A DNA stretch of 64,000 bases from Congeria kusceri (Eukaryota > Mollusca > Bivalvia > Myida > Dreissenidae), in NCBI GenBank assembly GCA_027627225.1, contig CM051030.1, forward strand, positions 2,710,001 to 2,774,000, read 5' to 3'. Both the position numbers and the translations under genes were made by a program. Shown piece by piece: positions 30,500-41,700 of the stretch; position 1 is the first letter of the stretch, and each line of letters begins with the position of its first letter. The notes under the pieces were generated by a model. The model searched no databases, was not told where the DNA came from, and worked only from the letters and a program-made list of their open reading frames with translations.

Positions 30500-33469
30500 A
30501 ATATCACGTTTGCATACATGATATTTGTATGACGTTTCATGCCTACATAACATAAGAAATGATATCTGAAACCTCATGAAAATCATTTCTTCATCGCACG
30601 CTATTTATCATACCATATATTTTTTCGCGTAACTCCAGGACATATCTCGCACAGAACATTGTCATTCTATGAGTCATAAATTAATCTGTAGACACCGTGC
30701 ATGTACTTGTTGCCATGGTATAAATACCTGCTAGATATTAAAGACATATATCAAAACCATCAGTATGGTAAGCTTTTTAAACTGTCTACATGCATGAATG
30801 TATTACCATAGCAACCATTACAGACACAGCCCACCGCAGGTCAAATAATAAATACGTTTACATAATTCTGCGTGTTATTACGGGTTGTTTTGGCGCTGAG
30901 CTCATACAATGAAACGGTATTTATGTGAAACCTAAGTTCAACATGATTTACTTCCCTTGATTGTCAAATACCATTTAAAAGTTAATCTTATAGCGATAGC
31001 GACATTTGCCGGGTTTCTATTTCAAATACATTTTACGCATCAAGATTAATCACAATTAAGAAACTATAAAGGAACATCTACTGCATCAGGCTTATTTGAA
31101 ATAGGGAGGAACATCCTTTATATACCTAAGGTGGGCTGCATTTGGTACCATGCACTTCAGTTATCGGGAGGCAATCTACAAAGCTGGAGCCAGACAGGCT
31201 ACAATTACCTTGGTATACAGTGGTAGTTTACTACTAGCTGTTGTGAATACCCGGTTAATCCGCGTACTTATGAACATGGATAGTTAACAGATCCTGCATT
31301 CAGGTTGTTGCGTCTGTTAAATCTTGCTAGCTAGGCTAGAGCGTCTAGCTATATTTATGTTGCTCAGGTAGATGGCTGAGGTGGAGTGTGTTATGGATAC
31401 TAGGATTTTGTAAGTATAACTAACTACCAAAAGCCCGGGTATGCCTTCTATATGGGATTGGCGTAGTAGGACTAGTTTTGTAGCTAGGCTTTTATAGTTT
31501 ATATACACAGCAGTTGGTTTAGGTACCATTGTTATTGTGAACCAGGCAGGCTTTACCAAAAATGCTCATTATCATTCAGTGAGTCAGACAGAGTGTTGGT
31601 AGATTCATTTAATATATAAATAATAGGGTTTCGTTCACTTTTAAATGTGTCCTTTCGTTTGGTTCATATTACCCTACCCATAGGGCCTTAACACATCATA
31701 CACAGATGCGTGCGCTCCGAATAAGATAATGCTCGTCACCTTAGCAATATATCTATCGATCAGATTTTAACGTATTATCTAATCCTTTTTCCAGCCATTT
31801 TATCAAACAACATAACAAAATCCATTCACTAATATTAAACCTTATCAAAATTAATCAGAGTAAATCACACTTTTTTAATTAAAGTTTAGTACAACACTGT
31901 CAATATTGAACTATTAAACTTTTTTTATTTAACGGAACATAAATTCCAGCAAATTTGTATTCAATTAAAACTTTCCCGAACCTCCGTTTTGAGGACAAAG
32001 TATGACATCGGCATGTGAAATTAAAACTAACAAACAAACAACGCAGCAATAAATGAATCAACTGGTTGTTGACAAGGTTGTGAAGGTTTATAGAATGTAT
32101 GTGAGGCTACACCTTATTTACATGTACACGCATTCAAAGGCGCTGAAGCAGTACCGAAACAGTTGTTTACATTTTTATTACCGTAATATTCATATCGTTC
32201 TTGTTTTAAAATACCATATTTATAACACGTGGGTTTGTTTACGTGCCCTAGAGCATAACTTCCTTGTACATATTAACATTGTAACAAGAGCTTTCAGAGG
32301 TCAGCGCGCTCGACTATTCGAAGTTTTTCAGTTGGCTTATATTTTGGATAGTGGAAGGGGCAATTTGTTTAAATACAAAACTTTTAAGTGAAGCCTTGTA
32401 TAGTTTATACATTTCTGAAACAAAAGCTTTACAAAATCTACGTAAAAAGTGTGCATAACTCTGTCAAACTACAAAACAGAGTCATGGGTAATGTTCTCCC
32501 TGATACTGAAGTTGATGACAAAGGTTAGTTCAAAGTTTCAAGTGAATAACTTATGTAGTTTTGAAGTTATAAGACTTTTAATAATAAAAAATAACTAATT
32601 CAGAAGCGGACGCCAACAACGGGGGTAGTAGGATGGCTAATTTATTCTTCGATTAGTCGAGCTAAAAACGATCTGAATAATTATAGTCACTCCCTACAAT
32701 ATACGATACGTGACATGGGCACTTAACAAGCTATTAATAACAAGAGACAATTTTATTGTGCCTGTTTATTAAATGGAAATAGACACTATTCCGTTTTATA
32801 AAATAAGAGTATATTTGAATAATAATAAAAAGTCTACAAGTATACCGTGTTAGTGGTTTTTACATAGTTTAGAAATACAGAGGGTTTAGTAAGTACGTTT
32901 AATTAAATGGTTGACAAATATACTGAAAAAGAAGTTCAATTTCTTTCATACCTATTTTTAGAACAAAGATATCGGGTTTATTTTGTAGGAAAACCTACAT
33001 CTAAATAGTTTAAAGCACAAAAAAAACATTATAAGACCACCTCATTTAAACTACGGCCTTGGTTATTTATTTAATACGTATTTTAAGAAGTACAGACTTC
33101 GCTTAAGCTACCAGTAAAAATACACTTTTTTTCCATTAGGAAATAAGCATACTATTTTAATTATTAATTGTATGGTTATTTCATGTCGTATTTGTAGAAA
33201 AATGTCTGTAATAACATGATATACCACACAACCCACACATTATACTTTGATTCTGAAACACTATTTCGTTATAGTGCAGCGGTTACGTGTCCCTGCATAT
33301 CTTACGTTCTCGATCGGTGGTTGTGTATTAAAATATGACTTGTTTTGCACTTTTGTTTCATACGTCGTCAAAATATTCCCCAGATTTAGGACATCAATAT
33401 GTTCATCCAAATAATTATGTGGGCACGCGCACTTTCTCAAAAAAGCACGAACAAATGGTAATGCTTGCT
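30500..33469. other. Intergenic, unassigned repeats
   Basis: I see no gene. The stretch 31100-31560 is richer in GC and looks like an unidentified element. Position 32283 onward carries aagagctttcagaggtcagc, also found near 44258. Positions 32400-32650 hold one copy of the repeat described at 1-625, with its ggacgcc and cttcgattagtcgag end. Confidence 0.45.
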
Positions 33470-34053
33470 GTTTAGATTCAATTTCAGTTTGATTACTGAG
33501 TCCAAACCAAACCATTTTACCAAACATCGGATGATCCTGTGTCCAATCACACCAACACTGGCCCGCAGGACACAGGCGGGTACATCGATTACTGAGTCCA
33601 AACAAAACCATTTTACCAAACATCGGATGATTCTGTGTCTAATCACACCAACACTGGCCCGCAGGACACAGGCGGATACATCGATTACTGAGTCCAAACA
33701 AAACCATTTTTACCAAACATCAGATGCGCATGTCTCAAATCACACAGTGGCCTGCATAACACGTTGCTCTAAGGACACTAATGAATATAAGGCCGTTGTA
33801 GACAACGATACTTTATTACTGAGTCAAAACATAACTATTTTTACCAAACACCGATGGCTCCGATGTGAAACCATACATATTTTGATCTTCAGAACAGGAA
33901 TGTTTGCTCTAAGACTAATTTAGTCCTAGTAGAAATAAATAACAATGGAACAGTCAGAAAATATATCTCAGCAAATGCGTACTTAAAGCTAGAGACGGTC
34001 AATTTAAGCAACCAAATGCTGCAAAACCTTTATCAAACGCTTATAAATACCTC
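33470..34053 (+). pseudogene. Orphan fragment of a receptor cytoplasmic-tail exon
   Basis: The fragment resembles the R3 tail exon at DNA level (units around taccaaacacNgatggctcc, aataacaatggaacagtcag, agcaaccaaatgctgcaaaa). It has frameshifts and stops and no membrane exon before it. A ~110-base unit, gagtccaaacNaaaccattt to cacaggcggataca, is repeated. It ends where the MITE at 34054 begins. Confidence 0.7.
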
Positions 34054-34445
34054 AGGCCATACACATTTGATTCTATATTTAGCGCCCCTATGATTTTCGA
34101 AACCTACATACCAGGCAAGAAACACAATCAACAACTCGAGAAAAAACATTTTTCTTCCACAACTTATTCATGTCAGTGGTACAATCTAAAGCAAATGTTT
34201 ACTTGCAAATCTTATAGATCATCTTCATATTGGGAACCTACTGTAATACAGTATTTTAACTGTGGAAATTGACTACTTGCATGCTATGTTTTACAAATAT
34301 TAGTACAAACACCTTTTTTTTCTTTTTCTTCCATATTTTTCTACTTATACGCTTTTCGACTCCTTTTCACATTGTCAAAACTGATGGGGTTTTTTGTTCA
34401 GGAGTCCGAAAACCTATCAGCCCGAAGACGCTTAACATAGAATCA
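34054..34445 (+). mobile_element. MITE with aggccatac ends, copy 2
   Basis: The left end aggccatacacatttgattc and the right end gcttaacatagaatc are inverted repeats. The interior matches 52779-53179. It interrupts the degraded tail exon. Confidence 0.65.
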
Positions 34446-35736
34446 GCTATAGAGAATATTGTTTCAACGAAGGACTGTGGAAACGAAAAATTCCTATGGC
34501 GTAAATAATATCTGCTTTCATATATTTACACGACTGCCTCATTTTAAAAAATATGTAAATATGTTTTAATGTTTAGTAATTTTAATTGCAATTCTTCAGT
34601 GAAGGCATATTTAGAATAATTAATATGTGCAAGATAGTTTATAATATATTAAGATCAAACTCTTTTATGTACAAAATGAAATTATTGAATAATAACGTTT
34701 TGTCTCCATTTTCAAGAAACAAACTGTCATCATTTCTGGCATTGTGAGTAAGTAAGCTATTTGATAAAGAAAATAAAGTAAATTCTTGTATGTATGAGGA
34801 TGAAAAATTACGAAAAAAAAGAGTTTAAAACAGTTAAGGTAACTAACTAAAACCAAAGTATCGATATATCATGTATTGAAATCAAACGATATATATTTTG
34901 GTGTAGAACAAATACGGTAATTGCAAATTACAACGGTCTTATAAATAATCTAACCTTATCGTATAACACTTAAACCACGTTTAAACTTTCAGAAATCGAA
35001 ATAAAAGGTGGTAATTAATTGAAAATCATGTGAGCCAAACATGCAACGTGATAATGAATTGAATACCATTTTTTAAGTGTGATTGACAATAAGAATAAAG
35101 AAATATAAATTCAATTAAAAGTTAAGTATTTTGATGTATATAACATTGTGATGGAATGTACGGTATATTGTATATATTTTCTATGTTATTGGTTTGCCAT
35201 AAAATTGTAACCTGTCCAATAGAAACTGATCATATATAGTTAGTACAATGCAATTTCAATATAAAACAAACCCATAAAGAATGTATGTACATAATTGTGC
35301 TCCGTTATAGTGATAACATTGTATTCTACTGCTTTCTATGCACGTATATATGTTTAAATCAAGGTTACACGCGGAAAAAAATGAATCTATACAATCTTTG
35401 CCAATACTTCTGCAATATTTTGTTATGTGCAATCAACACTTTATTGCAAATATGAGAATCGTAAATATAGTAAATGACCTTTTACTTTCTGTTTTAATTC
35501 ATAGAACGTTGTCCTCCTTCAACTGAGCTAACCGAGCCAGAGCTTTTCTTGACTGCCACTGGCACTTGCTTCTGGCAATAAAACACATTCTTAATTTAAT
35601 GACAGGCAAACTCAGTCATAATGCAAATGCATTCCAAATCAATCATTGTATTAATGGCCAAATTATCCTCAAAATCAATAAATGAACACGTTTCAGGAGA
35701 GAAACCTGTATTAACATTCTACTGTCCTTTATTTAA

Positions 35737-36128
35737 AGTGTTTATGTACTATCTCTCAACAGATATAGTGGCATAACTACAATTAACAAAATAAAGTTAA
35801 TTAACAAATAGTTCTATTTAAAATGGAATACAAGTTAAGAACAAGCATACCTTTTAAACGCATAATAAGCTAGTTATTAATCACCAACTAGTTTTCGTGT
35901 GTACAAACGGAAACTCAAATACATGTATATACGTTGACTTGATAGATGGTTTTCGTTACACAGCACTAAAAAACGATGCAAAAGTCGACACTAGCACTTG
36001 TTGATTTAATTAATATTGAAGTGTTTCCTTCGTAGTTCTTTTGCTCTCATGTTTGCTTTCAAGTTTTATTGTCAATTTTATCTGCTCATTTTGAAAATAA
36101 TTGATATGAAAGATCGTACATACACACT
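35737..36128 (-). mobile_element. MITE with AGTGT ends and TTAA duplication, copy 2
   Basis: The ends agtgtttatgtactatctct and agatcgtacatacacact are inverted repeats, flanked by TTAA at 35733-35736 and 36129-36132. Relative to the copy at 12433 the interior is inverted (tttccttcg). TTAA duplication is the hallmark of the piggyBac superfamily; that affiliation is inference. Confidence 0.7.
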
Positions 36129-36590
36129 TTAAGATGAGTAATTGGTTTACAATATAACGCAGCACAGCACGCACAACAGAAAACAAACACAAAACTTACT
36201 AAAGCTGGTGTCATCATCTTGGAACGGTCAATGTAATCAAACGGCACAAACCGCCAGAGCAGACAAACCTTAGGCCCTTGTATCGTAAGGATTGTTCCCA
36301 TGAAAAAAGTTGCCCGTAAATCGTCCAATGAAAAAAGTTGCCCGTAAATCTTCAAAAACTTGGTGGATAGCACTATTGATTATCATTGTATTAAACTAAT
36401 ATTAGCCTTATACATAAAAAAAATACAGTGTTACTCGAATTGAGCTCCAATTCAAATATTACATGAGAACATTTTTAAATTATTAAGATATAAGCAGATA
36501 CTAACTCGTAAAATGATTAACCATTACAGCTAAAAATCCCATTTTTACATCAGCTTTCACTGAACATATATGTTAGTCCGTAATTTCTCG

Positions 36591-37919
36591 AATAAACACT
36601 GAAAAGACGATTTAATTATGCCGCACGTTTTAACTAATCTTAAAGTACATGTGTTACAGTAACGGCCACCTTACATCTTTCGGAAGACTTTGAAATACAT
36701 GCAAATTTTATCAAACGTTCCACTGGACATAACACATTATATCATAAATAGGCTTTGTGGAAGCTTGGTATTGCAGGGAGTACCAAAGAAAAGGGACTCA
36801 TTACAATATAAACAAGTGAAACTCCATCTGCATCAGCAGGAGAAAACGCTTATTAGTAGTACAATGTCCTTTATTAACGGCAAGTGACCAATTGCCAAAA
36901 CAAAACAGAACAATACCATAACAAGTAACAAACACAAAACACAAATATGAATGAATGACTGGAGTCACCGCCATGGAACGGTCAAGCAATGCATTCGGGG
37001 TACAACCGGTTTCATGGGCTCCAAACTAGTTACAATTTGAGTTTCGGGAAGAAGGCACTGGGTCCATGACTTTTGAACTTGGTTTTAACTGATAACGCTT
37101 ACCCTCATTTTATGCCTATAATTAGTTTCTAATTTATTAATTAAAATCAATGTAGCCTAGGTGAAATTGTTTGCTATATAGATCGCGTGTGTTCAAAAGC
37201 ATGAATCCGTAAAAAGCAGGGCTTCGTAAGAATTTCGTTGCGGTTGGACGAGCTTTAGAAATTTGCTTTATAAAAGCTTCGCCTTGCATAGTGTGCTGGG
37301 GACAGAAACACAAGATAATTTAAAGTAAAGGGTTTTGGAAAAATGTCTTTTTTTATTTCATAAAACATGTACATGTAGACTATCTGGATTTGTTTTTGTG
37401 TATAAACCGCTCAAAACTGCAATTCTATACACTGCAATACAAGAAAAGTATTTTCATTCATATATCAAATCATGGCAAATATCACGCGGTTTAATATTTT
37501 ACCTGTTTAATCAGAAAGATAACATGTTGTTGTACGGCAATGATACTACTTTCATAACAAAACACGCATGATTGGCCTACCGTAAATATCAGACACATGG
37601 TAAACAGCTTGATGTTCACATACGTTAAGCTTTCAGAAGGGGATTGCCCATGGTGATGACGATACATGGGGTTCTTACCCAAGGGTAGGTGAATGGGCCA
37701 GGCTGTTTCGGGGCTGTTCTTGTTTAATGCAAACTTGGGAAGAAATAAGGGGTTATTATCAAGTTCTACGTTTGTCTCGTCAGTGTTGGCTCCTTGTAAG
37801 GTCAATTACCACGCGCTGTAAACGAAAGGCCCTGGACTCAAAACCTTGCTGCATTATTTCCCTACCATGAATCATAGAATAAACATTTTCTGACTTAATA
37901 CATCCCAACACAATAAATT
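36591..37919. other. Intergenic, nothing recognised
   Basis: AT-rich sequence with short open frames only. None shows a domain, splice-consistent exon or paralogue in the cluster. Confidence 0.45.
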
Positions 37920-38239
37920 GAAACCATAAAATATCCGTCGTGCATTTACATTTCTATATAAAATCACACGAATTAATTTTTTCTTAGTTACTCGATTACT
38001 CGTATTGTTTATCTTACTTCACTGACAGGCAAGCAGATTACCTAAATGTAATTTTACTTTGCGGTTTAATGAAGATTTTATTTTTGTACGTTTTTCATGA
38101 TTAAAATTTGTTCATTGAAGATTGTATTGATTAAACTTAAGCGTAGGTTGTTTTAACAATAAATGAAAATGTTCAAATCATCAGTCTATACACTGTACTC
38201 AAACGTTTGCCTGTTGACAAATTCCGTAACATTGTAAAA

Positions 38240-38475
38240 CATCATATTGTACTAGAATGCCGAAACACCTTAACATTGTAAAACATTATATTAACAGCCC
38301 CCGTAGTATGAATAAATCCTGTAAGATAGTAAAACATCATATTCTACTATGCCGAAATTACTTAACGTTGAAAACCTCATATTGTACTATGCCGAAAAAC
38401 CTTAACATGGTAAAATATCTTATTATATTATACCAAAACACTTGAACCCTGTAAAACATCATATTCTACTATGCA
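38240..38475 (+). repeat. Degenerate ~45-bp tandem repeat upstream of R3
   Basis: Five or six units follow gtaaaacatcatattNtacta, tgccgaaaNaccttaacat. The same block is at about 57865-58130 in SD2 copy 2, and one diverged unit is at about 55408. It lies in the R3 5' flank. Confidence 0.7.
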
Positions 38476-38540
38476 GAAAGTGGAGCAGTTATTTGTATGA
38501 TGAAATAATCCCAATAATAACCGAAATAAACATACCCCGG

Positions 38541-38681
38541 TATATACTGCGCCCAACATGGACGTTCAGTCATGACAATCGTCAATTGCCGACCTACTGC
38601 TTGTGACACCGCAAACAACACTTTCAGGTTTCACATTTTAAATTTACGAGTTTACTCGTAATGGCAGTTTTAAGAATTTAA
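38541..38681 (+). promoter_or_regulatory. R3 proximal promoter and leader: TATA-like box, palindrome, upstream ORF
   Basis: TATATA at 38541-38546 lies ~150 bases before the ATG. The palindromic acgagtttactcgt is at 38646-38659. A six-codon upstream ORF, atg to taa at 38661-38681, encodes MAVLRI. The leader is preserved at 58310-58330 and 59639-59659, and in altered form without the upstream ATG near 55605. Conservation through recent duplication alone may explain this. Confidence 0.4.
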
Positions 38682-38694
38682 ACTAGCATTTAAA

Positions 38695-38758
38695 ATGGCG
38701 ATTTATGAGCGAATATTTGTGTTCAGGATATGTATGTATTTATGTGTGATAACCGAAG
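38695..38758 (+). CDS. R3 exon 1: signal peptide
   Basis: The exon encodes MAIYERIFVFRICMYLCVIT then E, and ends ccgaag|gtaagt in phase 1. The hydrophobic core with a short basic N-region fits a signal peptide. Copies occur at 55655-55718, 58344-58407 (with a stop) and 59673-59736 (R5). Confidence 0.75.
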
Positions 38759-41700
38759 GTAAGTTAGTTTATAGACCTCTATTTATATATGTATAAAAGG
38801 AAATGTTATTTCAGTCGTTGAGACTTCAAAATACAAGAAATAATACGTATGTCTTTGTTTTACCATAGCTGATCACATATTGTACATACTTGTATTTAAC
38901 AAACAACCATCGATGATCAGATTTTGTGCTTGATAAACACACATGCCCCCGGTTAGTGCTAGATAGCCCATTTCTTAGTCCAAATTAGGTCAAGGTCAAG
39001 GTCAAAGTGAGGTTGGGTGATATGGGCAGATTGGGAACGGTCATAAGTAACAACTGTGTAAATATCCAAGTGTTGTAGTAAGCGGTGTTGGTGCTAGACG
39101 AAACGGTAAATTCTAGCTAACCAAGAAATGGCACGTTTGAATTATTATTTTGAATTATTATGTCCAAATTAGTTTAAGGTCAAGGTCAAAGTGAGTATGC
39201 AAGTATCCAAGTGTTGATGCTACACGACACGGTAAAATCTAGTTAACCAAGAAACAGCCCGTTTGAATTATTCTTAGTGCAAATGAGGTCAAGGTCAAGG
39301 TCAAAGTGAGGTTGGGTGATACGTGTTGATAAGGAACGGTCATGAGTAAACACTGTGTAAGTACCCAAGTGATGTAGTAAGCAGTGTTGGTTCTAGACGA
39401 AACAGTAAAATCTAGTTAACCAAGAAATTGCACTTTTGAATAATTATAAGTCCAAATAAGGTCAAGGTCAAGGTCACAGTAAGGTTGGGTGATATGGCTG
39501 GATTGGGGATGGTCATAAGCAACAAACAAGATCAAGCATGTTACTATAATTCAACAATATGTTGTATCATGATATTGAGCTTTTCGCTTATAAATCTAGC
39601 ACAAACCAAAGCTCCTACAACTACCTCGCCTACAAAAAGTTCAGTATCACCGGTGAAGCCATCCACATCCACAACAAGGAATCAGACGACACTACCGTTG
39701 ACCACAAAACCTGGGACAACCAAAACAAACACTACACAGCCGCAAACAACCACATCAACTTCCTCGCAGCCCCCTACAACAACCTCGTCCAAAGAGCCAA
39801 CAACTACATCTTCGACAACTGACACAACAAGCTCTCAACCTGACGCGGCGTTCGAAGATTCTTTACAAGGTGATAAAAAAAAAGTTATTTAATTAAAAGC
39901 GTCTTTTCTTAACTGGACCGCAATTAATGTTTTATTTTATCACTAACTAGTTTAGTTCCACAGTTTCTACAAATCGTCACAATTAAAGGAACCTGTTCAC
40001 AGATTGACGAATTTACAATTTTCAAGCGCTTTGTCACATATATTCTTAAAATAAAGGTAAAGTGTATATAAATGAGCTAAATAATACTACTGACATAAAA
40101 TGTACTGTAAATACCGTTTCGTTAATGAGTAATCAACAGTTGAAATTGATACAATTATAAAGCTTTTCTTACGCAAAACGATTGATTAATTTGTTTCTGT
40201 TGTTTTCGTTGAAATTGTTGAAAACAATTGAATCACTTACATTATAAGAGATAATATACATTTGTACGGTCTTAAATGTCAGCTGAGGCCCGAAAAATGG
40301 GTTAAAGCCAAAGCATTTTAAGGGCCTTTGTGGACGTTAATGACCGGAAAAGGTGTACTGTCGCTATTAAAGCATAATAACATACATATAGAGCAATACA
40401 ATCAAATGAAATTGGTAATTTACTATAAAATCATATTTTTATACTATAGTGTAGCCCAAAATTGCGCACCTGTTTGTTTAATGATTTTAAAATTGTATTA
40501 CCAGGGCAACGTTCAGCCGAGCTAGAATCGCGCAATTTAGTCGCCATTGTGTTTCAATGTTTTCCTCGGTACAAATTTTAAAACTGCATTTAACATGGAT
40601 TTCAGAATGCATTACCGGTATAACAAATAATACACATATCATGATATCATAATACTGTTTTGCGTGCAAGCGTTTAATAATGGACAACAGTAACGAGGAG
40701 CCCGGTTAAATCATAATTAAAACACTAAGCCGGTCGTTATTGGCGCGTGACTTTACTAAATAATACACATATATTTCAATAACCGACAGCTTTTTGTTCG
40801 TTGACACATCACTATAACTCACTGAAAACGGAATTTGTTATGCTATACAAAAAATAAAACAGCATTCCTATTGAATGGAAACAATTATTACAGCAAAGCC
40901 ACATCGAATATTCCGCTCCAGAATACACGTTCACCAACATCACATAATCAACCAAATTATGTAAACAAGTATATGGAAAACTAGTATTAAAAGAAAAACC
41001 ACAAGATTTTAAACAAATAAATAAATGGAAATTATTACTAAATTTGGAAGAAATGAATTCAAAATTAATTTTCACTCAACCTTTAAAATTATCTATTGAT
41101 ACTAAATTGAGAAGCTTTCAATACAAATAGTTAATGTACATTATTCCGAACAACTACTTTTTGCATAAATGCAAAATAAAGTCTTCAAGTTTGTGCGAGT
41201 TTTGTTCAATGTATCCTGATTCAAATATCCACATGTTTTGGGAATGTCAATACGTACAAATATTTTGGACATGCCTACAAAGATTGATACAGGACATGTT
41301 GGGCATGGGAGATACGCTAGATTTGAATTATGCTAACATGTCATTTTGTAATATTGAAACTGTTACTAAAATGAATTCATACTGCATTAACTTTATAATT
41401 TTGTTTGCAAAATTATATATTTTTAAATGTAAAAATGAAAACAGTGTGCCACAAATAAATATGTTTCAAAATGTCATCAGAAAACGAATAAAATAAGAAG
41501 AAAAAATTTCACACGTACAAAATAAGTATGAACTTTTCCTGTCACGCTGTATTCATTTTATTTCATTCTAATCTTTTTTACGAACCCATCCATGTTAAAC
41601 TTAGCAAACACTGTTATTGTCTTCGTTATATAAGGGCACATTATTCAAAGACATTTTTTCCTTTTTTTCTTTATGTTGTGTAGATAAAAATTTCTTTGTA

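Larger units (their letters stand above)
33470..36590 (+). repeat. Segmental duplication SD1, copy 1 (of 52315-55155)
   Basis: Base-by-base similarity with 52315-55155 is high and continuous. It covers the pseudogene tail, the embedded MITE, the TTAA-type MITE and the shared end ttcactgaacata followed by ttagtccgtaat. Small indels separate the two. Both transposons lie at the same internal positions, so duplication followed their insertion. Confidence 0.85.
37920..39932 (+). repeat. Segmental duplication SD2, copy 1 (of 57546-59609)
   Basis: It starts gaaaccataaaatatccgtc and ends at ctggaccgcaattaatgttt, with near-continuous identity to 57546-59609. It includes the promoter region, signal exon, intron with aggtcaaggtca repeats and stalk exon of R3. 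The second copy lacks membrane and tail exons. Confidence 0.88.

Noticed and set aside
30069..30521. Repetitive proteins on both strands
   Set aside because: All frames are open because the minisatellite unit is 30 bp; no splice or domain support.
33261..33923. Frames of 86-152 codons on both strands
   Set aside because: They run through a duplicated, frameshifted fragment of a receptor tail; none keeps the family frame.
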